Part shown: piece after piece, positions 1 to 9,153 of the stretch
Layout: every line of letters starts with the position of its first letter
Numbering within the stretch: position 1 is the stretch's first letter
From: Scytalidium lignicola
Lineage: Eukaryota > Ascomycota > Leotiomycetes
DNA: 43,403 bases
Direction: 5' to 3'
NCBI GenBank assembly: GCA_002812745.2
Contig: NCSJ02000344.1
Coordinates: 1-43,403 of the forward strand
Translations under genes and position numbers: made by a program
The notes under the pieces: model-generated
Seen by the model: the letters and a program-made list of their open reading frames with translations, nothing else
Databases searched by the model: none
What the model was told of the DNA's origin: nothing

Positions 1-552
1 CGACGACAAGTCTTGCTCTGATCTGGTGTTGAGGCGAGAATATTATCCGTTATAACTGACTAGAATCGCTAGGTTTTGAGGGTAAGAGTGTAATCAGACA
101 ACTAATGTTGCATGCACACAGCCTTTTCAAGCAGTATAACAAGCAAAACTTTAGATGATGCACGATGACCAAAGAATTTAGCACATAAAGACTAGACCAG
201 AGCTGTTAGCGGAGCGAAAAGAAAAAGAAAAAAAAAAGAACACGGAACAGTCCGCAAGGGAGACCACTTTGCAAGGATGCTGTCTTAAAGTAGTTTCCGT
301 TAAATAATCGAAGGCCATAAATCAGTCATTTTGTAGCGAGACATGCTGCACTGTATATCAGTTAGTAATTTATGCAAAGAAAACTGCACTACTCCTCCAA
401 TGGGGATCTCCAGATTATTCTACACTTATATGAACGCTTTCTATTTAAGTGCCAGTCACGTGTGGAGAGTTGCCGACAAGCTGAAAATGGCATATTACAA
501 AAATGAGACACGGTTGCTAGTATACTTAGACACTTAATTCCACTAGCCAGGC
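1..552. other. Non-coding left edge upstream of ABC transporter remnant
   Basis: No convincing coding sequence is seen. An A-rich run lies near 219-238. A 64-codon open frame at 343-537 has no recognisable protein character. Earlier exons of the ABC transporter remnant could lie here or outside the window, but I could not identify them. Confidence 0.4.
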
Positions 553-1703
553 TTGCATACCTTATTGATATCGATATATTCCAGTATTGGGATTGGAATC
601 ATAGTTATCCTTTCTATTCTCGCGGCCTTCAGTCTTGTCAACCGATTCTTCCTGAAAACCCAAAAATTCATTTTCCACGAAGATAAAGATGGTAGAAGTA
701 TATCTAAAGCCATTAGTAGTTTCAGGAGGAGGACATGGGTTAAAGCTTGCATTCTGCTGTTTTCAATCTTCGGTATTTGTGTTTCTACAGGGCTCGCCGT
801 GTGGACAACGCTGGATGGTAAAGGCATCCTGTCTATAGAGGTTTGGTTGCGCGTTGTACAATGGGTAAGTGTAATATATTTGACAAACATATGGTCAAAT
901 AATTGGGCTCCATTCAATCCGTCCCCATGGTTTTATGAAAGATATTTCAGCTGATGAGGATGGCGCCTAGATTTTACTGGGCGTTCAGGCTACTGCAATA
1001 GCTATGTCTCTGAAACCAGTACAAACCTACAACGTGGGTTTTTGCCTGATGCTATCTTGCTTGGTTCTCACAATTAGTCTTACAAGTAAATATATATTTC
1101 TTCAGGATTTAAACACCACGACAATGCTCCCCAAGCAGGACTCCCTCTTCTTTGCCCTACAAATGGCCGAAATTGTCGCTATTGTCTGTCTAGGATTTTC
1201 CAGTATCTCTATTCCGAGACGTCCTGATGTATATCATGATGGCAAAGTGGTCGACGGGATGTTTACGCAATCAGCTCTAAGCCGCCTCACATGGAGCTGA
1301 GCGAATAATCTACTGCAATTCGCTGGAAAGAAGAAGACATTAGATGTTGATGACTTGCCAAGACCGAGTCATTACATTCGTGCTAGAGAGATTTGTGAAG
1401 CGTGGGAAGATTGCAGTTTCCATGGGCCGCAGTGGGCCTCAATCTTATGGATACACAGGCGAGCCCTTATTGCTCAAGTGGCTAGTGCTTTACTCAAAGC
1501 CGTTCTTAATGTAGTCCCACAATGGGCGGTCTTACAGTTTCTGAGGCTTTTAGAGAGGGGAGTGAGCTATGAACGCCTAGGAATCAAGTCCTGGATCTGC
1601 GTGATTTGCATTGGACTAGCTATCATTGCACAAGCATGGGTGACGAATTACCTGTCCTGGGTTTCGTCTTCTGAAATCTTTATCCTCATACAAGTTCACC
1701 TCT
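553..1703 (+). pseudogene. ABCC-type multidrug ABC transporter, N-terminal fragment (pseudogene)
   Basis: Translation gives the hydrophobic N-terminal domain of a fungal full-size ABCC exporter, then the linker and the start of the first transmembrane domain. No nucleotide-binding domain (Walker A, signature, Walker B) exists downstream, so at least three quarters of the gene is gone. One phase-0 intron is clear at 865-988, with a gtaagt donor after a TGG codon; reading then runs from 989. The next frame is interrupted by TGA at 1298-1300. After it the same frame continues with good family character (ANNLLQFAGKKKTLDVDDLP) to about 1703, so this is a nonsense change inside an otherwise kept exon, most simply Trp TGG to TGA. 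Homology ends around QVHLS at about 1690-1703, where beta-glucosidase sequence begins in another frame. The true start lies upstream and was not found. The family call rests on overall pattern because no NBD motif is present. Confidence 0.7.
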
Positions 1704-4291
1704 CCTACTCCCACCATCTGCCTACCGACTGGTCCTGCTCTCGCGGCTACTTGGAATCGAGATCTCCTATATGAACTTGGCAGCCTACTTGCAGATGAGT
1801 GCATTGCTAAAGGCAGCCATGTGCTTTCAGGTCCTTGTGTTAATATAGCACGCTCACCTTTGGGAGGTCGAAACCATGAAGCCTTTGGGGAGGACCTTAT
1901 GCTATCTAGAGTTTTAGCGGGATACATGTGTCGTAGCATTCAAGAGAATGGAATTATTGCCTCACCAAAACACTTCCTATGTTCGGATCAGGAGCAAGGA
2001 TGTTTCAGTATGAATTGCATCGTGACAGAGCGAGCATTACGGGAGATTTATCTACTACCGTTTATGCTTGCAATTAAGATTGGTGACCCAGGAGCGATCA
2101 TAGCAGCATACAATAAGATTAACGGGGTTCATGTTACCGAGGATCGCAGGATTCTGCATGATATTCTCCGACAGGAGTGGGGTTTTCGGGGTTTAGTGAT
2201 GAGCGACTGGTTATTTTGTCTCTCTATCTATCCTACTGTAGCTAACTAACTGTGTAGGCATGGGTTGTATGCTACCACGTCTCCTATCCGAGCTGGGCTA
2301 GATCTCGAGATGCCAGGACCGATTCAGTGGAGAGGCAAGAATTTAGCACACTCGCTGCTGGCAAACCGATTGTCCGAGAGAGTTCTCGACGAACGAGTGA
2401 GGGCCGTCCTTCGCATGATCAAGGAAGCTGCTAGCTCTGGTATACCAGAAGGTACGCCTGAAAAGCCTCTGAACCGTGAGCAGGATCGTCATCTGCTCCG
2501 GCGGGCTGCTGCCGAGTCGATCGTCCTGATGAAGAATGACTGTAAGATCTTGCCATTAGATCCTAGTCGACCGATTGCTGTAATTGGCCCAAACGCTTCT
2601 GTCGCTGCCTGGTATGTGTCTCTCATAGTGTTCACCTCCTCTTGCATCTACATGCACGTTTTCAAATGAGGCAATGTCCTTTGTCCAAAGAAATTTCCAT
2701 TTAAAGATGTCTCTATAGTTGGCGAATGTTCGGTAAAATTGTATTTTTGATTGAATGCTGATTCTGAATTTTATAGTCGTGGTGGACGAATTGCGCATCT
2801 TCGACCTTACTATACTGTTAGCCCCTTGGAAGCTATACGCTAAAGGAGCGTGGCCGATGTCACTTTTTCTCAAGGTATTTACAATCATAAAGAGTTGCCA
2901 CTGCTCGGTCAGCAACTCCAGACACAACTTCAATACCGCCATAAGTCCCGGTAAGATCAGGAGCGGGCAGCTCGGCTTTGATATGCAGCATTTACAATGA
3001 ACCTCCGAGCGTAGCTGATCGCAAGCTTGTCAACCACTATGAGTTTGTCAATTCTTGCAGGTACTTTCTTAACCATGAACAGCCCGACCCCATAGACGGT
3101 GAAAACTGGCATGTTGATATCGAAGGATACCTCATCGCTACGCATTCCGGCCCTTTTGATTTCGGCGTTAGCGTTCAAGGCACCGCAAATCTCTTCGTCG
3201 ACGGCAAGCTCGTTGTTGACAACACTAATAATCAAGTCTTTGGAAAGGGCTTTTTCCGGGCCGGTACTGTGGAAAAGATTAGTACAGTCGATATTATCGA
3301 GGGAGAGACGTACCATGTCCTTGTTCATTGGGCGGGTGCGCACACCTCAGAGTTGATCAAGAACTCCCCTTTGACCTTCCATCCCGGTGGGATCCGGATC
3401 GGAGGCTGTGCACAAATAGATATCGACTCCTCGATCAAAGCCGCTTCCCAAATTGCCGGGCAAGTCGATCAGGTGGTTGTGCTCGCAGGTCTCACGGGCG
3501 ATTGGGAGAATGAGGACGCTGATAGAATTAATATTGATCTACCACCACATACCGACCAACTTATCGAGTCAGTCATTGCAGCAAACCCTAATGCAGTAAT
3601 TTGTATCAGCTCCGGGAGCCCTGTCATGATGTCTTGGGTTGACAAAGTATCTGCGCTTTTACAAGTTTGGTATGGAGGGAATGAGACGGGTAATGCCATC
3701 AGTGATGTGCTCTATGGTGATATCAACCCCTCCGGAAAACTCCCTATCTCCTTCCCAATTCACTTGCGCGATAATCCAGCATACTTGTATAGTCGGGCAG
3801 AGCGACGCCGCCTCCTGTACGTAGAGGACGTCTTTGTAGGATACCGCTTTTACGATACAATGGAGAAAGAGGTTCATTTTCCTTTTGGCCACGGACTCTC
3901 ATATACCGAATTTGTTCTCTCAGACCTCAAGTTGTCCATAGAAGGGATTGGAGAACAAGGGGTGCTCACGGTCGAGTTAGAAGTCGCTAATATCGGGGAT
4001 CACAATGGCTCTGAGACAATTCAGGTGTATATCCAGCCGCTAACACCCAGCGTGAATAGGCCTTCGAAGGAACTAAAAGGGCTTGAGAAGGTTGCGCTTC
4101 AGAAGCAAGAGAAAAAGAATGTTAAAGTGCCTCTGTCTGTCAAGTACGCCTTCGCGTTTTGGGACGAAGCCGAGGATCACTGGATTTGTGAGTAGGGAGT
4201 TTACACTGTCATGGTAGGCACCAGTAGTCGAGGAAATTTTCTGGAGGAGCGCTTCAAAGTTGATAAGGCTTTCTGGTGGAAGGGATTATAG
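1692..4291 (+). pseudogene. GH3 beta-glucosidase, 5'-truncated and mutated (pseudogene)
   Basis: GH3 beta-glucosidases hydrolyse terminal beta-D-glucosides. Homology starts abruptly at about 1692 (KFTSPTPTICLP, equivalent to roughly residue 80 of the family) and runs through HVLSGPCVNIARSPLGGR, the SDW segment carrying the catalytic Asp nucleophile (near 2200), a PA14-like insert (about 3040-3370) and the C-terminal fibronectin-III-like domain. Introns are inferred at 2210-2257 and 2612-2776, the latter restoring the family's CGG-type motif. Lesions: no N-terminus; TAA at 2841-2843 in frame after the PYYTVSPLEAIR motif; at least one frameshift between about 2940 and 2990, where GFDM and SIYNEPPSVADRK lie in different frames; and TAG at 4193-4195, after which 31 family-like codons (VYTVMVGTSSRGNF) continue to a terminal TAG at 4289-4291. 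The 3' half (2978-4195) stays open for 405 codons, so decay looks fairly recent. Confidence 0.85.
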
Positions 4292-4355
4292 CTATCTGAA
4301 TATTCTACTATCTATAGGTGCACTCTAAAAAGGTTGATATACTGATTATCTACGT

Positions 4356-5010
4356 TCACCTCTTGTACCCATTCGTATTCTTGTAACTTTTCCCATTCGC
4401 CTTAGTCCCATTCGTCTCAAGCTTGCGGTTCTGGACTTTCAGCATCTCCTCGATCAGGCCTTTTGTTTTCTCCAAGTCAGCCTGATGTCCTCTCACCACA
4501 TTAACGAAGTCTGCGGTTGTTAGCAGTAAATTGAATTTGGTGATCCAAGCGCCACCCGAAGAGACGTATCGACACTTCGAGACAGCTTCGGCCGCCTCCT
4601 CCGCCGTATCAATATGGGGAAAGATAATTCCCGCGGCTCCTGGTAATCGTCCAAGGTATTAGTGTTTCTAACCCTGTTTTCTTTATTTTTGGACTGCTAC
4701 TCGTTGCTTACCGGCATCTAGCGCATGAGTCAGGAGATGGGATTGTGCGCCAGGCACGCGCACTACTGCCACCGTCTTTCCTTCACTGCAGAAGTTGATC
4801 GTGTGGATGATGCGGACCAGGTTCTCGGCGTCAATGGCACTCCACGAGGATGCTGGTTCTGGTTTGCCATCTGTCTCGAGAGGGATTGCAGGGCTGAGTG
4901 GAACTTACGTGTGCAATGCATCCACCATGACGAAGTCCAATCCCATCACCGCAACCGTGCGAGCCACCATCGTGTGGGGGAGCTGAAGCTGCAATGATTT
5001 GAAACGAACC
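4356..5010 (-). pseudogene. HpcH/HpaI-family aldolase with internal deletion (pseudogene)
   Basis: The minus strand reads as an HpcH/HpaI aldolase (class II pyruvate aldolase fold): MVARTVAVMGLDFVMVDALH, then AENLVRIIHTINFCSEGKTV, AVVRVPGAQSHLLTHALDAG, and AGIIFPHIDTAEEAAEAV. A good 72-bp intron sits at 4640-4711 (gtaagc donor, actaata branch-like motif) and keeps the frame. A second intron is likely between about 4853 and 4911, but joining its flanks changes frame, so an extra indel or a different splice site is implied. After SKCRY the sequence jumps directly to C-terminal family text (LLTTADFVNVVRGHQADLEK) and ends at TGA 4356-4358. Something like 100-130 residues carrying the metal/substrate region are missing. 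The N-terminus is also absent; the sequence upstream merges into the aminotransferase remnant. Functional product is not expected. Confidence 0.7.
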
Positions 5011-5059
5011 CTCGGTACAGTATTACGGTAGAGCTATAGAGCTAGACATAGGGCTGACA

Positions 5060-5980
5060 CTAGAGCTGTCTCAAACTGCCTTGCACCCTGGTGATGTGGC
5101 TCCATGCAATTTGCCGGGAAGACGGGAATGACGACAAAGTTCCCGTCGCTCCCGCCAATGTGGCGGCCAATCCCGCGTCGTGCAAAGTAGGGCTGAGCTA
5201 GCGCGGTCAGCAACGCGGTCCGATTGGTCATCACCGTGCGCTGCAGATCATTGGCGCGTTCCCGGTAGTGGCGCTGAGTAAGTGCTTGGTAAGCCAGGTC
5301 AAGGGAGATGCTGGACATCTTGAATGGCATCTGCACCTTGGAGAGCATGCATACAGTATGCAATCTAGGGCGTACCAAACCTTTCAGGTCCAGAAGCTGC
5401 TGGATTTCGGTAAGCGGGATCAAGTTACCTGTGGGATTTCCGGCAGAAGTCACCTTCAGTGGTAAACCTTTGGTCGCAGTTGTGGACACCAATGTCGTGG
5501 AGCGCTGCACACACGCGGTACAGCTCGAACGTGGGCGGGCAGATGAGGATCTTGTCGTGTGATGGGACACATGTTGCTCGCATAATTAGATCAATGATAT
5601 CCTAGGCACCGGACCCAAGGCACAATTGATCTGGGCCTGCAGTGAGACGAGCGGTCAGCGTTCCGCTTTCCATGAGCTTTGGAGATGTCCTTACTCGTCA
5701 ACTGTCGAAATTGCACAATGGCTTGCCGAAGAGCGAACTGGGAGGCGGACGGGTAGCTATTCAGGTTGTTGTGATCAACAATGTGCCCTTTATCGCCGTT
5801 GAGCAGTGGATTATCAGGTACAAGGCAACAACCAGCCGAGTTTTCATTTGCATCCAAGGTAATAGCAGGTCGGCCCTGCAGCTCATCGGAAGTAGCTGTT
5901 ACATATTTAGGAAAGGCAAGACCATTTGGTCGAATGGCAAAGTCGAGGGAGAAATGTTCTGGGCAGAGTTTGGCCATCAT
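5060..5980 (-). pseudogene. HisC-like PLP aminotransferase, core deleted (pseudogene)
   Basis: The N-terminal segment resembles histidinol-phosphate-type (class I/II) aminotransferases: FSLDFAIRPN, then LDANENSAG, then a YPSASQFALRQAI stretch equivalent to the YPDP..LK region. Downstream, separated by frame changes, come ILICPPTFELYRVCAALHD (near 5500-5550, a different frame), NPTGNLIPLTEIQQLLDL (near 5380-5440) and a C-terminal block with NFVVIPVF. Between LLDLKGL and the C-terminal block the family's DEAY segment and the SKAFGLAG segment with the PLP-binding lysine are missing, about 80-100 residues. The gene therefore lacks its cofactor lysine and needs frameshifts to read through. It lies on the same strand as, and just upstream of, the aldolase remnant, which suggests co-regulated neighbours before decay. 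The true substrate cannot be told; HisC-like enzymes also occur in secondary metabolism. Confidence 0.65.
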
Positions 5981-6023
5981 ATTGCAAGGTGAGGTTGAGT
6001 TGATTAAGTGCCCTAGCCAATAG

Positions 6024-6575
6024 CCTAGGGTACGATGAATTTATATTTTACAATCTTCATCATTCCATTTTTTTCTCTTCTTTTTTCTTTTCTCATCAGT
6101 ACCTAGCTTAAATATTTTTGGTCGGTCCTCTTAGTTACTGATAACTTCAAGGCTAGTTGAACTAAATCGACTTGCAAATAGCTATATTAAACTAAACCAC
6201 TTCAGGCAACTTGGTTTACTTGTCTTATCTAGAACTATATTAAGGCAATGTAATGAGACATGATACTAGACCTCTACGTAGTCTAATTCTATTAAACTCT
6301 CTAAACTTATGGATAGTGACTACAACAGTAATTGCAATAAGGAGATCAAGCTAGTAGTGGCTTATTGAAATAATCATATATGGTAGCTCTCGTGAAATAG
6401 TACATATGAGTGATATGAGTGATATGACTAAACTCGTGAAATGGATAAGAGAATGGGTATAAATTACATACTGAGGTATCTCACCCGAAACAGTTTAATA
6501 GCACCAATTTACTTCAGTTGCTAATCAACTTAACACCCTTGGCTGATCCAGTATATAAGTAGTTACGAGTCTAGT
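6024..6575. other. AT-rich intergenic DNA
   Basis: No coding potential recognised. It contains a pyrimidine-rich run (about 6064-6097) and a short imperfect tandem repeat of a tgatatgag unit near 6408-6430. It would be the promoter of the prenyltransferase remnant that starts at 6649. Confidence 0.4.
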
Positions 6576-6648
6576 TTGCATTACCATCAAGTTAATATCA
6601 AGATAATTTCAATTAGTTCAATCGCAAAATACACCTGTCTGTCTCAAG

Positions 6649-7869
6649 ATGGCTTTATGCAATACAGATCTGGATTCCCATGCCGGCAGACAATGGTCTC
6701 ATTTACTTGCCCTCCATATCGAGCATGCTTTGAATGCAATGCAATGTTACACCCAGAACGAGATTAAAAGTCATCTTGCCTTTTTCACCTCCGTTGTTTG
6801 TACATGGTTGGGGCCTCCGCCAACGGCCAGCAATACGCTCAGAGCAGAATATTCCCCAGCCTTAACAGCAGACCACACGCCAGCAGACCATACGCCACTA
6901 GAGATCAGCTACTGCTGGAAAAATGCTGATAAGGACAGCAGTACTAAGCCTGTTATAGCCCGCTTCGTTACAGATATTATCCCTCAGGATGCGCAGCAAA
7001 CTCGGTCTGCATCCCTCACAACGGCGCTCCAGGTCATTGGTAAGTTGCGGGCACTGGAACCTTTGCGGCTAACTGGCAACTAAAACAATATCTTTCGTGG
7101 CGCCTTTCCGGACCTGTGGGCATGTATAACTCTCCAATTTGTTAATTTTGATCAAGAGATCCACCGATCCCAAGATCCACCATGCGCCCAATGCTCCCCC
7201 TCTTCGACCTTTGTTGGCTTTGAATTTACTAGCTTACGTGATAACGCTAAGTTATATTGGCTGCTGCCGTCATGTAGGACGGTTTCTGAGCTTGTAACTT
7301 TCCTCAATACCATTCTGGCTCAGTGCATCCGGGAGAGCCACTTCGCTCGGATCCATTTGCCTACTATGATAGAGCAATGGGATATCATCCGCAATTACTT
7401 TACTGCACAAGGCGGCTCACTACAGCCACGGATGTTGTCCCTAGATGCAACAAAGTACTCCTTTCTTCGAGTCAAGGTGTATAGCCGGTTTTACTTTGAC
7501 AACAATGAGCCTTTCGATACTATCAAAAGACACCTCTCGCTAGACGGTGCAATCTCTCTCCAAGACTCATTTCTAGAGAAATGCTCCGAGCTATGGCTGT
7601 GCTTGCTAGAAAACTACAGACAAAATGCCTCTCCCACCGGTGGCCAGCAACAGAGTTTTGAATACTGCATGTTTGTACACGAAATATCGCCAGTTGCTAC
7701 AACGGCGCATATTGCGGATAGCATCCTTGCTAGCAAATTGCACTTGTTTTGTGATCGGATTCCCAGGCACGACGCGTTTGTTATTCGAGAACTTATGGGT
7801 CGTCTCAAACAGCCGGCCGCCTTCTGGAAGCAGCGAGTTCCTTGCAGGATGTTTTGTATTATCCTTTGA
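6649..7869 (+). pseudogene. DMATS-type aromatic prenyltransferase, broken
   Basis: DMATS (ABBA-fold) enzymes prenylate tryptophan, indole diterpenes or related aromatics. From ATG 6649 the sequence shows family features in order: a WLG motif, then HTPLEISYCWK (core of the DHTP(I/L)E..W motif), PVIARF, then after an intron region SSTFVGFEF, then LRVKVYSR followed by FDTIKRHLSLDG, and RIPRHDAFVIRELM, equivalent to the RHYA.ND region. Lesions: the donor G|gtaagt at 7040 has no AG acceptor before about 7155, so the frame from 6649 hits a stop at 7081-7083; and the 3' frame ends at 7869 before the conserved C-terminal strand. A different frame from about 7802 (AGRLLEAASSLQDVLYYPLK) looks like a continuation, suggesting a frameshift near 7800-7815. 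The transposon lands at 7914, so the last part of the gene may be split by it. About 380 residues remain against the usual 420-470. Confidence 0.7.
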
Positions 7870-7913
7870 AAGAGGTTCTAACGCATAATTGCTTAGAGAG
7901 ATGCAGAGTGATA

Positions 7914-8022
7914 CTGTCATATCCTAAAGTGGCCTGTTTTTCGCGAATTCGAGCCCCGTGCACGCCTTTTTGCAGCGTGTACCATAGTAAATTAATGTAG
8001 AGGACTAAATCAACGAATTGAC
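7914..8022 (+). repeat. Left terminal inverted repeat, 109 bp
   Basis: Matches the reverse complement of 10739-10847 over 109 bp with a single mismatch (gcgTgtacc here, gcgCgtacc in the other arm). The near-identity of the arms suggests a fairly recent insertion or strong constraint, although the coding parts are mutated. Confidence 0.95.
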
Positions 8023-8120
8023 ACTCTATTCGATCGATCTATCGCTTGTTTCTTGAACTAATCGAATTGACCGATATATACTGAACGTTTTAACCCCATA
8101 AAATCTATATAATCTATCCA

Positions 8121-9125
8121 ATGGCTCCAAACCTTCGCAGGGAGGTGGTCGAAGCTATCGAAAGTGCTCTCCTGAACTCCGACGACGACAAATATACGAT
8201 TGCTATTACTTTTGACGTCTTCTACGAAACTGTTCGATATATTGCTTGAGGTATACAACTCTATATAATCGTTGGATTAGATATAGGGAAACGCACTGGC
8301 AGACCTTCAGTGGTTACCCCTGAAATCGAAGAAGCAGTTATCGAATTGGTAGTAATGTCTAATGAGATATTTCAGGATGAGATCACAGACTTTGTATACG
8401 ACGAATTCAACGTACAATTGTCATAATTGATGGTTTCCAGGCTTTTAAAGAAGCTTGATATTAGCCACAAAAAGCTTGAAATCATAGTTGCTCAACGAAA
8501 TCAACATCTTATCGACAATTGGAATATTGAATTTGCAGAATGGAGAGCTGACCAACTTGTTTTTGCAGATGAATCTGGTAGTACTGAACGTACAGGACAT
8601 CGGAAATATGGATGGGCACCTATTGGTAGGCTAGCGAAGGCTAAAAAGTGGTTGAAACGATCGAAGAAGTACTTGATTCTACCAGCATATACAATAGAAG
8701 GTTATATCACAGCAATTACTGTCGAAGGAAGTGTGATAGCCGATATATTCGAGCAATGGATTGAAACTGATGTACTGCCATTATGTAACCCTTGGCCGTA
8801 CGAGAGGTCAGTTTTAATAATGGACAACTGTATAATTCATAGAAAAGCATACCTCCAATCACTTTGTGATGCTAGAGGTGTTTTGCTCAAGTTTCTACTT
8901 CCATATTGCTCATTTTTCAACCTAATCAAAGAGAGTTTCAGTGATTTAAAGAAGTGGATTCGTCGGTATTACATTTCCCATCAAGATATTGGGGTTGATT
9001 TTGAGGCTCTGCTCTATATTGGAATCGACGAAGTAGGAAGGAGAGGTAGTCATAAAGCTGTTAAGAATGTGAATAGTCATTTTCGTTATTCAGGTTATCA
9101 AATAATTGAAAATACAGAAATCTAA
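8121..9125 (+). pseudogene. Tc1/mariner-like DDE transposase with stops and lost catalytic Glu
   Basis: One frame of 334 codons starts at ATG 8121 (MAPNLRREVVEAIESALL) and ends at TAA 9123-9125, the normal size of a Tc1/mariner transposase. The N-terminal half resembles the helix-turn-helix region (GKRTGRPSVVTPEIEEAVIE, then VSRLLKKLDISHKKLE). The catalytic part has the first Asp in VFADESGS, the second in VLIMDNCIIHR, and then, at the DD34E spacing, Lys where Glu is required (FNLIKESF in place of FNPIEESF). Stops interrupt the frame at 8247-8249 (TGA) and 8424-8426 (TAA). An intron covering the first stop cannot be excluded. The longest stop-free piece is 8427-9125. Pro-to-Leu (CCA to CTA), Glu-to-Lys (GAA to AAA) and a CAA-to-TAA type stop are all C:G to T:A transitions, as expected of RIP. 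Confidence 0.88.
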
Positions 9126-9153
9126 TTGGTTTTACTATGTATAATAAAAGCTA

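Noticed and set aside
553..4291. RIP as the cause of decay of the ABC/GH3 genes
   Set aside because: The lesions include deletions, frameshifts and a TGG-to-TGA change outside CpA context. The RIP pattern is seen only in the transposon.
6408..6430. Short tandem tgatatgag repeat as CRISPR or satellite
   Set aside because: Only two to three imperfect units in a eukaryotic intergenic region; no array structure.
8058..8258. 66-codon minus-strand frame in the transposon
   Set aside because: Antisense shadow of the transposase N-terminus.
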